From NCBI GenBank assembly GCA_002471975.1, contig DKQZ01000040.1, positions 1 through 5,991 on the forward strand: a DNA stretch of 5,991 nucleotides. Direction: 5' to 3'. Origin of the DNA: Dialister sp. UBA7295 (GTDB lineage Bacteria; Bacillota; Negativicutes; Veillonellales; Dialisteraceae). Below are positions 1-5,625 of the stretch, piece by piece (positions within the stretch are counted from its first letter, which is position 1; every line of letters begins with the position of its first letter). The translations under genes and the position numbers were made by a program. The notes beneath the pieces were generated by a model, which saw only the letters and a list, made by a program, of their open reading frames with translations, ran no database searches and was not told where the DNA came from.

Positions 1-21
1 ATCGTTTCTTAGGATGCTTAC

Positions 22-60
22 GACGTAAAATTTATAAAGTCCGCCAATTCATATTTTAAC
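22..60 (+). repeat. Degenerate half of a hairpin repeat element
   Basis: The stretch resembles positions 276-311: an A-rich segment, then GTCCGCC (39-45) where the better copy has GCCCGCC (294-300), then a T-rich tail. Its distance to the next minus-strand element (at 104) is close to the distance from 294-300 to the element at 356. This suggests that roughly the first 250 bp and the next 250 bp are diverged copies of one duplicated block. The left stem arm is lost or decayed. Nothing else is recognisable in positions 1-97. Confidence 0.4.
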
Positions 61-97
61 CTCGTCTTCTGTATGCTGCCTTGCGATGATGATAGAA

Positions 98-194
98 GAT
101 AAAACTCTGCGGCGCCCATTTACTGATGCGCCGCACCTTCCCGAGATACCCGAGATTCCCGCAACTAATCCCGATAATCCCGATACAAAAGTCT
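98..194 (-). repeat. Modular hairpin element, copy 1 (minus orientation)
   Basis: Read on the minus strand it has the family order: a CTTTTGTATCGGG head, several CGGG microrepeats, GGGAAGGTG, then a hairpin with 8-bp stem TGCGGCGC (108-115) / GCGCCGCA (128-135), followed by GAGTTTTATC. It lies downstream of the helicase gene and points in the gene's direction of transcription. The hairpin plus T-rich tail resembles a weak intrinsic terminator. No coding function is visible. Confidence 0.75.
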
Positions 195-242
195 TTGAGA
201 GTATAGCTGCCTTATAAACTTTGAGTTATTGAAAAGGACAAT

Positions 243-311
243 AAGCTTTTGAATCGGGAATCTCGGGGTGGTGGCGGGCATAAAAGTTATGAAGCCCGCC
301 ATTTTATATTT
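243..311 (+). repeat. Modular hairpin element, short copy (plus orientation)
   Basis: The head is CTTTTGAATCGGG, followed by only two CGGG microrepeats, then GGTGGTGG and a perfect 7-bp stem GGCGGGC (273-279) / GCCCGCC (294-300). Inside the loop ATAA and TTAT can add four pairs. A TTTTATATTT tail follows. It is opposite in orientation to the three flanking copies, so the family inserts or amplifies in both directions. Confidence 0.75.
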
Positions 312-349
312 GGGCTATTGCTCCCGATGGCTTCTAATGAAAGCTAATA

Positions 350-446
350 TATAAAACTCTGCGGCGCCTTTTACTGTTGCGCCGCACCTTCCCGACAGCC
401 CCGAGACTCCCGAAACTAATCCCGACATTCCCGATGCAAAAGCTTT
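350..446 (-). repeat. Modular hairpin element, copy 2 (minus orientation)
   Basis: It has the same layout as copy 1, offset by 252 bp. The head AAAGCTTTTGCATCGGG and four more CGGG microrepeats lead to GGGAAGGTG and stem TGCGGCGC (360-367) / GCGCCGCA (379-386). On the minus strand the tail is GAGTTTTATATAT, the best U-tract of the three minus-strand copies. Confidence 0.75.
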
Positions 447-489
447 CGGCCCTAAGGCTTCCTTTCGGATAAAAATACACTCTTTATTC

Positions 490-589
490 ATATATAACTC
501 TGCGGCGCCCGTTTACTGATGCGCCGCACCTTCCCGACAGCCCCGGGAATCCCGAAATGATTCCCGATATCCCCGAAACAAAAGCTTTG
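490..589 (-). repeat. Modular hairpin element, copy 3 (minus orientation)
   Basis: Third minus-strand copy, 141 bp beyond copy 2. The stem is TGCGGCGC (501-508) / GCGCCGCA (521-528) and the microrepeat block contains five CGGG units. It is the copy nearest the helicase terminator. A 62-codon reading frame across it (488-676, minus) is repeat-derived and is not annotated as a gene. Confidence 0.75.
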
Positions 590-624
590 AAAGCATAGAG
601 TTTCCTTGTGAACTTTCAGCTTTT
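580..624. other. Imperfect inverted repeat beside the helicase terminator
   Basis: AAAAGC (580-585) pairs with GCTTTT (619-624), and TGAAAG (588-593) pairs with CTTTCA (613-618), leaving a two-base bulge and a 19-base loop. A related but decayed sequence follows copy 1 at about 187-235. It may be the outer flank of the repeat family. Function unknown. Confidence 0.45.
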
Positions 625-640
625 GAAAGAGATACAATAT

Positions 641-672
641 AAAAGGGCCTGCGTCATTTCTGATGCAGGCCC
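641..672 (-). terminator. Rho-independent terminator of the helicase gene
   Basis: A 12-bp stem, 645-656 with 661-672, contains one G-T wobble and closes a four-base TTTC loop. On the minus strand it is followed by TTTTATATTG. It begins 35 bp past the helicase stop codon, and its sequence is unrelated to the repeat-family hairpins around it. This is a textbook intrinsic terminator. Confidence 0.9.
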
Positions 673-706
673 ACATTCTCTAATTAATGACTGCTAACGG
701 CTATTC

Positions 707-2857
707 TCACAATTTCGAGAGTCTTGCCCGGAAGGCGATGTCCCTGGCCGTATCCATATTGTCGAATCGGATGGAGTAGGAGTTTCCGGTTTCGTCCACA
801 TTTTCGATGGTGCCGGGACCGAAGACGGGATGGCGGACTCTTGTGCCTTTTTCAAAGTGGGAAGGGGCTTCGTCGTCTTTGAGGTATTGAACCGTCCTGT
901 CCACATAGGCTTTTCCGGCCTCAAAGAGGGCTTCGTTGATGGCGGGGTCAAAGTGGAGATATTTCCTGTCTATGTCCATGATGAATCTCGACGGGAAGCG
1001 GGGCGTGCCGTCCAGGTTCGTCCCTTCCGCTTCGGTGAGGTAGAGCCTTTTCTGGGCCCGGGTGAGGGCGACGAAAGCGAGGCGTCTTTCTTCTTCCATG
1101 GCCCGTTTCGTCCTGGTTCTTCGGGATGGAAATATGCCTTCGTTCATGGCACAGAGGAAGACCACCGGAAATTCCAGACCTTTGGCGGTATGGATGGTCA
1201 TGAGTTTGACCCGGTCAACGCCTTCGGCCCGGTCCATATTGGAGAAAAGGGCGGCATGCTCGAGGTAGTTGGAAATGGAAGTGTCTTCTCCTGCCGTGGT
1301 TTCATATTCAAAAATGGACTGCTTCAGCTCTGCCAGATTGTCCAGCCTTTCCTGGCTTCCTTCGGTGCGGAGCATTTTTTCGTAGCCGCTTTCGTCGAGA
1401 ATGGCGGAAAGGACTTCGGAAACCTGACGGCCTATGCTGTCTTTTGTGAAATATTCGATGAGCTCTATGAAATCTCCTGCCTTTGTGCGTTTGAAGATGG
1501 GGTCTTCCATATATTTCTTCAAAGTCTCATAGAGGGTGAGATTTTCTTCCTTTGCCTTCTGCTGGAGGAATTCCATGCGGGTCCTTCCAATATTTCTCTT
1601 TGGCTGGTTCACGATGCGCCGGAAGGCCATATCATCCTTGTAAGCAATCATTCGGAGATAGCAGAGAGCATCCTTGATTTCCATCCGGTCAAAAAACTGG
1701 GTGCCGCTGTAAATGGTGTAGGGGACTTTTGCCTTGAGGAGCGCTTCTTCCAGATTTCGGGTCACGTAATGGGCCCGGTAAAGGAGGGAAATATCTTCAT
1801 AGGAAGTGCCCGTTTCGTGCAGTTTCTTTATTTCCTCTGCAATCCGTTTTGCCTCTTCGGCTGCATTGGCACAGGGAAAACAGGTGACGGCGGGGCCCTT
1901 TTCCTGATGGGAAATCAGGTCCTTTTTCATGCGGGTCTCGTTTTTATCGATGAGGGAATTGGCAGCGGAGAGAATTTCCGGAGTGGACCGGTAATTGTCA
2001 TTCATGAATATGGTCTTCACCTTTGGGAATTCCCGGTCGAAATGGAGAAGGTAACGGATGTCTGCGCCCCGCCAGGTATAAATGGTCTGGTCCGGGTCGC
2101 CTACGACGAAAAGATTATGATGATAGCCGCAGAGGGCTTTCATCAGTTTGTACTGGAGGGGGTCGATATCCTGGAATTCATCGATCATGATGTATTCCAG
2201 CCTTTTCTGCCATTTCAGCCGTATTTCCTCATTCTCTTCGAAAATATAGAGGGTGAATTTGATGAGATCGTTGTAATCCAGGGCAAAGCATTTCTTTTCC
2301 TGATAAAGGTAGCCATAGAAAATGACGTCTTCCACGGTGAGGGCTTTGTGATATTTTTCATAGAGAACGGAAAGGGGCATGGCAATCATGTCTTTGTAAT
2401 AGTCTGGCTGCCATACGCATTTTTTCATCTCGATCATGTCCCGGGCTTTATTGAAAGGCATGTCCCGGAGGGTGAGCCCCATTTCTTCATAAATCATCTG
2501 GAGCATGTCGTCAATGTCCGAATTATCGATGACCAGGAAATTTTTCGGGTACGACACGGCATGGCTGTCTTCCTGCAGCACGGAAACGCAGAATCCGTGG
2601 AACGTATTGATGTAGCCCGTATCATCGTCTCCCGTGAGCTGATGAATGCGGCGGGCCATCTCCCGAGCCGATTTATTCGTGAAAGTCACGCAGAGAATGT
2701 GGCCCGGCAGGATCCCCAGCTCCTCCACCAGGTAGGCAAACCGGTAAGAAAGGGCCCGGGTCTTCCCCGACCCGGCTCCCGCAATGACCCGCACATATCC
2801 TTCTGTGGTGGTTACTGCTTCTTTCTGCCTCTCGTTCAGTTTGTCCCAGATGTCCAT
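707..2857 (-). CDS. UvrD/PcrA-type superfamily 1A ATP-dependent DNA helicase
   Basis: A 716-residue 3'-5' DNA translocase/helicase of the UvrD/Rep/PcrA family, which acts in nucleotide excision repair, in clearing RecA filaments and stalled forks, and in removing stalled RNA polymerase. All helicase motifs are visible: Q motif LNERQ (7-11), Walker A GAGSGKT (27-33), Ia TFTNK (58-62), Ib TFHGF (85-89), Walker B DEFQD (226-230), III GDPDQTIYTWRGA (253-265), IV NYRS (288-291), the 2A/2B segment with EIKD (393-396), V TIHTAKGLEF (554-563) and VI EEERRLAFVALTR (588-600). Residues 670-716 match the C-terminal Tudor-like domain (RVRHPVFGPG) that contacts RNA polymerase in this family. Length is normal. 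The start at 2857 is supported by GGAGG (2863-2867) five bases upstream. It is monocistronic, with its own promoter and terminator. EGIFPSRR after motif V and the DPDQT motif III differ somewhat from classical PcrA, so it may be a paralog; I withhold a symbol. Confidence 0.96.
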   Translation of the reverse strand: MDIWDKLNERQKEAVTTTEGYVRVIAGAGSGKTRALSYRFAYLVEELGILPGHILCVTFTNKSAREMARRIHQLTGDDDTGYINTFHGFCVSVLQEDSHAVSYPKNFLVIDNSDIDDMLQMIYEEMGLTLRDMPFNKARDMIEMKKCVWQPDYYKDMIAMPLSVLYEKYHKALTVEDVIFYGYLYQEKKCFALDYNDLIKFTLYIFEENEEIRLKWQKRLEYIMIDEFQDIDPLQYKLMKALCGYHHNLFVVGDPDQTIYTWRGADIRYLLHFDREFPKVKTIFMNDNYRSTPEILSAANSLIDKNETRMKKDLISHQEKGPAVTCFPCANAAEEAKRIAEEIKKLHETGTSYEDISLLYRAHYVTRNLEEALLKAKVPYTIYSGTQFFDRMEIKDALCYLRMIAYKDDMAFRRIVNQPKRNIGRTRMEFLQQKAKEENLTLYETLKKYMEDPIFKRTKAGDFIELIEYFTKDSIGRQVSEVLSAILDESGYEKMLRTEGSQERLDNLAELKQSIFEYETTAGEDTSISNYLEHAALFSNMDRAEGVDRVKLMTIHTAKGLEFPVVFLCAMNEGIFPSRRTRTKRAMEEERRLAFVALTRAQKRLYLTEAEGTNLDGTPRFPSRFIMDIDRKYLHFDPAINEALFEAGKAYVDRTVQYLKDDEAPSHFEKGTRVRHPVFGPGTIENVDETGNSYSIRFDNMDTARDIAFRARLSKL

Positions 2858-2892
2858 AATTGCCTCCGTTTTGCCATCGAACTTTTATTCTT

Positions 2893-2921
2893 ATTATACT
2901 ATATGAAAGTGGGGAAGTCGA
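2893..2921 (-). promoter_or_regulatory. Sigma-A type promoter of the helicase gene
   Basis: On the minus strand a perfect TATAAT (-10, 2893-2898) lies 17 bp from TCGACT (-35, 2916-2921; four of six consensus bases). The predicted transcript starts near 2886, giving a leader of about 28 nt that contains the GGAGG ribosome binding site. The -35 half lies inside the 150-bp duplicated repeat; the second repeat copy (3061 onward) lacks the -10. Confidence 0.7.
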
Positions 2922-3182
2922 AAATATTTAAAGGGAACCATAGGCGGGGCTGCTTTTGAATCGGGGGTGTCGGGACTGTCGGGAGTGTCGGGGCTGTCGG
3001 GAAGGTGGCGGCCTGTGGCCGCAGTTTTTTATGGAGCCTTCGGCTCTCGAACAGCATGAAAGGGAAGTCGAAGATTTTTAAGGGAAACTGCAGGTGGGAA
3101 AACTTTTGAATCGGGGGTGTCGGGACTGTCGGGAGTGTCGGGGCTGTCGGGAAGGTGGCGGCCTTTGGCCGCAGAGTTTGTA
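2911..3182 (+). repeat. 150-bp tandem duplication containing two hairpin elements
   Basis: Positions 2911-3032 recur at 3061-3182 with a constant offset of 150 bp. The core 2953-3024 matches 3103-3174 with one mismatch (3015 G, 3165 T). Flanks such as GGGAAGTCGAA and TTTAAAGGGAA are conserved but diverged. The junction (3033-3056) carries a small GAGCC-TTC-GGCTC hairpin, also seen near 3740-3752. Reading frames here on both strands are low-complexity products of the 9-bp microrepeat. Confidence 0.85.
2953..3032 (+). repeat. Modular hairpin element with 9-bp microrepeats
   Basis: The head CTTTTGAATCGGG is followed by five exact-period 9-mers of form TCGGGNNTG (2961-3005, the last ending AAGG). 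Then come GTGG, hairpin GCGGCC (3008-3013) / GGCCGC (3017-3022) with a 3-base loop, and T6 (3025-3030). The hairpin plus T6 is terminator-like on the plus strand, although no plus-strand gene lies upstream. Confidence 0.8.
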
Positions 3183-3185
3183 TGG
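3103..3185 (+). repeat. Modular hairpin element, second 9-bp microrepeat copy
   Basis: Copy of the preceding element at +150 bp, with 9-mers at 3111-3155. The hairpin GCGGCC (3158-3163) / GGCCGC (3167-3172) has a TTT loop, and the tail GAGTTTGTATGG is weaker than the T6 of the first copy. Confidence 0.8.
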
Positions 3186-3195
3186 GGACAATCCT

Positions 3196-3300
3196 CAAAT
3201 GGCACAGGGACCATGAATCGCAAGGCCGTTTACCGGGGTGCGGGGTGCGGGAAGCGGGATGCGGGAAGGTGGCGGCCTGTGGGCCGCAGAGTTTATATGG
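3196..3300 (+). repeat. Dispersed repeat with 7-bp G-rich microrepeats, copy A
   Basis: A 43-bp header (3196-3238, CAAATGGCACAGG through TTTACCGGGG) recurs at 3634-3676 with two mismatches. Four heptamers of form DGCGGGR (3239-3266) follow, then AGGTGG, hairpin GCGGCC (3272-3277) / GGCCGC (3282-3287) and GAGTTTATATGG. The distal half matches the modular element family; the header is specific to these two copies. Five G-runs of 3-4 bases (3235-3265) with 3-4 base loops satisfy the G-quadruplex pattern. Confidence 0.8.
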
Positions 3301-3328
3301 GGCCGATTCTCACAGGGCATGGGAAACC

Positions 3329-3630
3329 ATTAACCCTAATGTATAGTTTCTCATATGAATAGGGGGAAAGTTGGTCAGGAGATTCACTATTAACCTCAAT
3401 GCACAGCCTGCTCACAATAATGGTCGGAAAGTGATTCGGACGCAACTTATTAACCCCAATGTAAAGCCTGATTGCAAGAATGACCGGAAAGTCTGGCGGG
3501 ACGAAAATTCATTAACACTAATGTACAGTTTCTCATATGAATGGGAAGAAAGTTGTTCCGTCCTTTGCCTGTTAACCCTGATGTCCGGTTTCCCGGGATA
3601 TTTGGGAATCCGGCTTCTGTGAACTTATAA
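3329..3630 (+). repeat. Degenerate 60-bp tandem repeat array (five units)
   Basis: The box ATTAAC begins at 3329, 3389, 3449 and 3511, and GTTAAC at 3571, giving spacings of 60, 60, 62 and 60 bp. Each unit has block A (ATTAACCNNAATGNANAG, whose ends ATT/AAT are inverted). Units 1-4 also carry block B about 15 bp later (GAATGGNNRGAAAGT), followed by about 18 variable bases. Units 1 and 4 also share TTTCTCATATGAAT between blocks. The last unit is diverged. No gene is credible here; the biological role is unknown. Confidence 0.7.
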
Positions 3631-3633
3631 CTA

Positions 3634-3740
3634 CAAATGGCACAGGAACCATGAATCGCAAGGCAGTTTACCGGGGAGCGGGATGCGGGGTGCGGGGTGC
3701 GGGAAGGTGGCGGCCTGTTGGCCGCAAGTTTTATATATCA
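3634..3740 (+). repeat. Dispersed repeat with 7-bp G-rich microrepeats, copy B
   Basis: Second copy of the repeat at 3196-3300. It has the same 43-bp header and again four heptamers (3677-3704), but in a different order of variants (AGCGGGA, TGCGGGG twice, TGCGGGA). Then come AGGTGG and hairpin GCGGCC (3710-3715) / GGCCGC (3720-3725) with tail AAGTTTTATATAT. G-runs at 3673-3703 again fit a G-quadruplex with 3-4 base loops. A small AGCC-TTC-GGCT hairpin follows near 3740-3750. Confidence 0.8.
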
Positions 3741-3823
3741 GCCTTCGGCTCTCATCGGGCATGTATATGGTTTGACTCCAATTGGTGATTATTTTTCAAC
3801 ATCTTCTGCATACCGTCAGTACA

Positions 3824-3869
3824 CTCCTTGCCCCACCTGCAGAGGGAGCTTCCTCAAGGGGGCAGGGAG
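3824..3869. other. Long imperfect palindrome in intergenic DNA
   Basis: CTCCTTGCCCC (3824-3834) pairs with GGGGCAGGGAG (3859-3869) in 11 pairs, one of them a G-T wobble. The enclosed GAGGGAGCTTCCTC is itself a near-palindrome. No T-run follows. It is unrelated to the modular elements and may be a decayed miniature element. Nothing else is recognisable in 3741-3893. Confidence 0.5.
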
Positions 3870-3893
3870 GATATTGAAGCTGCGATGGGTGTC

Positions 3894-4020
3894 ATTAACC
3901 ATTACCCATTAACCTCAATGTGCAGTGTCCCGTACGAATGGGAAGAAAGTCAGGTGGACAGATTCCATTAACCCCAATGTACAGTTTTTCCGGGACTTAT
4001 GGCATTACGGCCTCTGCGAA
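3894..4020 (+). repeat. Second block of the 60-bp repeat (two to three units)
   Basis: ATTAACC boxes begin at 3894 (truncated), 3908 and 3967. The unit at 3908 carries the full A block and B block (GAATGGGAAGAAAGT) exactly as in unit 4 of the first array, and the next box follows at 59 bp. The last unit decays into a CTGATAACTGATAACT microrepeat near 4020-4036. The array was probably split from 3329-3630 by the dispersed repeat at 3634-3740 and the palindrome. Confidence 0.65.
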
Positions 4021-4121
4021 CTGATAACTGATAACTATTACCCGTTAGCTATAGTCCCCATCTTGTATGCAAAAATCTTTCTATACCACAATATATTGAT
4101 AAACTTTATAAAAACTTTTTC

Positions 4122-4151
4122 TTGACACCAGCTCTATTTCCATGATATAGT
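4122..4151 (+). promoter_or_regulatory. Strong sigma-A promoter of the riboswitch-transporter unit
   Basis: A perfect TTGACA (4122-4127) is followed after 18 bp by TATAGT (4146-4151), preceded by the extended -10 dinucleotide TG (4143-4144). The region 4091-4120 is very A/T-rich with A and T runs, like an UP element. Transcription should begin near 4158, about ten bases before the riboswitch aptamer, giving a leader of about 160 nt. Confidence 0.88.
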
Positions 4152-4167
4152 GAATGCACAATTGAAA

Positions 4168-4243
4168 GGACCCCCGGGACTGACGGATTTGTGGAATTGA
4201 CCACATGGACCGGGGATTCCTGATTCGGCCGACCGTCTGGGCA
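4168..4243 (+). promoter_or_regulatory. ZTP/ZMP riboswitch aptamer (pfl motif)
   Basis: The leader shows the full architecture of the ZTP class. P1 is CCCCGG (4172-4177) with CCGGGG (4210-4215), extendable by GGA/TCC (4168-4170/4218-4220). Junction 4179-4189 begins with the conserved ACTGRCGG. P2 is TGTGG (4190-4194) with CCACA (4201-4205). P3 is GCC (4228-4230) with GGC (4240-4242), with a loop holding ACCGTCTGGGCA, the class hallmark (usually CCGCCTGGGCA). GACGG (4182-4186) pairs with CCGTC (4233-4237) as the pseudoknot; relative to the common GGCG/CGCC form the A and T change together, a compensated pair. Known members sense ZMP/ZTP, the signal of 10-formyl-THF shortage, and switch genes on. 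The downstream gene is an OFA transporter. Identification is from memory of the consensus, not from a covariance search. Confidence 0.87.
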
Positions 4244-4313
4244 GGGAAACCTGAACAGGCGGTCTTTGCGTCTCTCGGTTTCCCTTCATTTAAAGCATGG
4301 CTTTGTGGAGGGA
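4231..4313 (+). promoter_or_regulatory. Riboswitch expression platform with Shine-Dalgarno sequestration
   Basis: Two exclusive helix sets can be drawn. OFF set: 4231-4239 pairs with 4256-4264 (nine pairs, one wobble), capped by CAGG-GAAA-CCTG (4242-4253); this consumes the aptamer's P3/pseudoknot strand. TCCCTTCA (4281-4288) then pairs over eight positions with TGGAGGGA (4306-4313), burying the Shine-Dalgarno, while AAAGC/GCTTT (4292-4304) stacks inside. ON set: the ligand-stabilised aptamer keeps 4228-4242, freeing AGGGAAACC (4243-4251) to pair perfectly with GGTTTCCCT (4277-4285) and release the Shine-Dalgarno. The first OFF hairpin is followed only by TTTGCGTCTCTC, so partial transcription termination is possible, but translational control fits better. 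Inferred from manual pairing. Confidence 0.6.
4307..4311 (+). promoter_or_regulatory. Shine-Dalgarno site deciding the transporter start
   Basis: GGAGG lies nine bases before ATG at 4321. The in-frame ATG at 4297 has no ribosome binding site (TTTCCCTTCATTTAAAGC precedes it) and sits in the loop of the predicted sequestering hairpin. This site therefore selects 4321. Confidence 0.85.
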
Positions 4314-4320
4314 TTCGAAA

Positions 4321-5625
4321 ATGAAGAAAAATCGATGGTTGATTGCCCTGGCAGCAGTCGGAGTTCACATCTGTATCGGCAGTGTCTATGCATGGAGCGT
4401 ACTCACGAAACCGGTGATGGAAACGATGGGTCTTACCCTTTCCGAAACGACCTGGGCTTTTTCTATTGCTATCCTGTTTCTGGGGATGTCTGCGGGCTTC
4501 CTGGGAAGTATCGTGGAAAGACTGGGACCGGCCCGGTCCGGCCTCGTTTCGGCGGCATTCTTCGGCACCGGCCTTCTGGGAACGGCGCTGGCCATTCATC
4601 TCCAATCGGCGCCGCTCCTCTATATTTTCTATGGCTGTATCGGAGGGATCGGTCTGGGGACCGGGTATATCACGCCCGTTTCCACCCTGGTGAAATGGTT
4701 CCCCCAGCACCGCGGCTTTGCAACGGGCCTGGCTATCATGGGATTTGGTTTTGCAGCTCTCGTGGCAGGTCCCCTCATGCGGTTCCTCACGGATACCTAT
4801 GGCCTCACCACCAATTTCCTGGTGGTAGGCATTGTCTATGCCCTCATTATTTCCATTTCCGCATCCTATCTTCGCCCGCCGAAAAAGGGTGAAATTCCCA
4901 TGATGCTGGAAGAAGTGCTCCGCAAAGAAGCGGCCAAAGGACACAAGCGGACCGTGGTGGGCCCCCAGATGACAAGGAAAGAAGCCATGCATACCTGGAA
5001 ATGGTACGCACTCTGGTGGATTTTCTTCACCAATATTACCTGCGGCATCGGACTTCTGGCCGTAGCTTCTCCCATGGCCCAGGAAGTCATCGGAATGACT
5101 CCTGTGGAAGCAGCATCCCTTGTAGGCATCATCGGTATTGTGAACGGCGCAGGCCGCATCGTCTGGTCTACCATTTCCGACTGGATCGGACGCGGTGTGA
5201 CCTACATGGTCTTCTTTGCCATCGAAGTGTGGGCTTTCTACCAGCTTTCTATCACTACGGAAGGACTTATCTTCCAGGCACTGGTTCTCCTCATCATTTC
5301 CTGCTATGGCGGCGGTTTCTCCTGCATGCCTGCTTTCCTCTCCGATATTTTCGGCGTCATACAGCTGGCATCCATTCATGGATCCATCCTCACCGCCTGG
5401 GGTATCGCCGGAGTGGCAGGGCCGCTGATCCTTGCATTCATGAAGGAAAATACCGGTGGTTATTCCGCGACCCTTCACCTTTTTGCAGGCATGCTTGCCT
5501 TTGCTTTCGTTATTTCCACCTTCCTCCGCTGGAGAAATGAAGTGGACAAGAGGAAATATGCATCTCTGGAGAAGAAAGATGCTTCGGTGAATGGAAATAT
5601 CGTGAAGCTTTCCTCTCAGGCCTGA
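4321..5625 (+). CDS. OFA-family MFS transporter (oxalate/formate antiporter family)
   Basis: A 434-residue inner-membrane major facilitator with about twelve hydrophobic segments (near 6-28, 44-66, 73-93, 97-121, 131-152, 161-184, 229-250, 262-285, 293-311, 314-340, 350-374, 383-402) and a charged central loop (185-225). Family signatures include NRWLIALAAVGVHICIGSVY (4-23), GYITPVSTLVKWFP (115-128), RGFATGLAIMGFGF (131-144), NGAGR (275-279), SDWIGR (286-291) and MPAFLSDIFG (336-345). These mark the OFA family, whose type member exchanges oxalate for formate; other members move pyruvate or related small carboxylates. TM11 (353-374) has no lysine, whereas OxlT uses a TM11 lysine for dicarboxylate, so oxalate seems unlikely. 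The start at 4321 follows GGAGG. Placement behind a ZTP riboswitch suggests a link to formate and C1-folate supply (inference). It is monocistronic, with a terminator 67 bp downstream. Confidence 0.94.
   Translation: MKKNRWLIALAAVGVHICIGSVYAWSVLTKPVMETMGLTLSETTWAFSIAILFLGMSAGFLGSIVERLGPARSGLVSAAFFGTGLLGTALAIHLQSAPLLYIFYGCIGGIGLGTGYITPVSTLVKWFPQHRGFATGLAIMGFGFAALVAGPLMRFLTDTYGLTTNFLVVGIVYALIISISASYLRPPKKGEIPMMLEEVLRKEAAKGHKRTVVGPQMTRKEAMHTWKWYALWWIFFTNITCGIGLLAVASPMAQEVIGMTPVEAASLVGIIGIVNGAGRIVWSTISDWIGRGVTYMVFFAIEVWAFYQLSITTEGLIFQALVLLIISCYGGGFSCMPAFLSDIFGVIQLASIHGSILTAWGIAGVAGPLILAFMKENTGGYSATLHLFAGMLAFAFVISTFLRWRNEVDKRKYASLEKKDASVNGNIVKLSSQA

Noticed and set aside
488..676. 62-codon minus-strand frame downstream of the helicase
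   Set aside because: It starts inside the terminator hairpin and runs through a repeat element; no ribosome binding site.
830..2959. Long plus-strand open frame of 709 codons
   Set aside because: It is the codon-register antisense of the helicase, lacks family features and runs into intergenic repeats. It is explained by absence of TTA, CTA and TCA codons in the real gene.
2899..3362. Several 60-100 codon frames with PDSPDT, PTAPTLPTVP or SGLSGV repeats
   Set aside because: Products of the 9-bp microrepeat, which is a multiple of three and so stays open in several frames; no convincing ribosome binding site.
3329..4020. Possible CRISPR array
   Set aside because: Repeats are degenerate, two-block, with short variable linkers of about 18 bp, and some 'spacers' are shared between units; no cas genes.
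3371..4125. Small plus-strand frames (3371-3622, 3697-3912, 3925-4125)
   Set aside because: They lie across repeats, have no ribosome binding sites and encode no recognisable protein; the last overlaps the transporter promoter.
4168..4264. T-box, SAM, glycine or preQ1 leader
   Set aside because: None of their signature motifs (such as the T-box AGGGTGGNACCGCG) is present, while the ZTP motifs are complete and in order.
4297..4320. Upstream in-frame ATG as start of the transporter
   Set aside because: No Shine-Dalgarno precedes it, and it lies in a predicted hairpin loop. ATG at 4321 follows GGAGG at good spacing and gives the usual MKKNRW start of the family.
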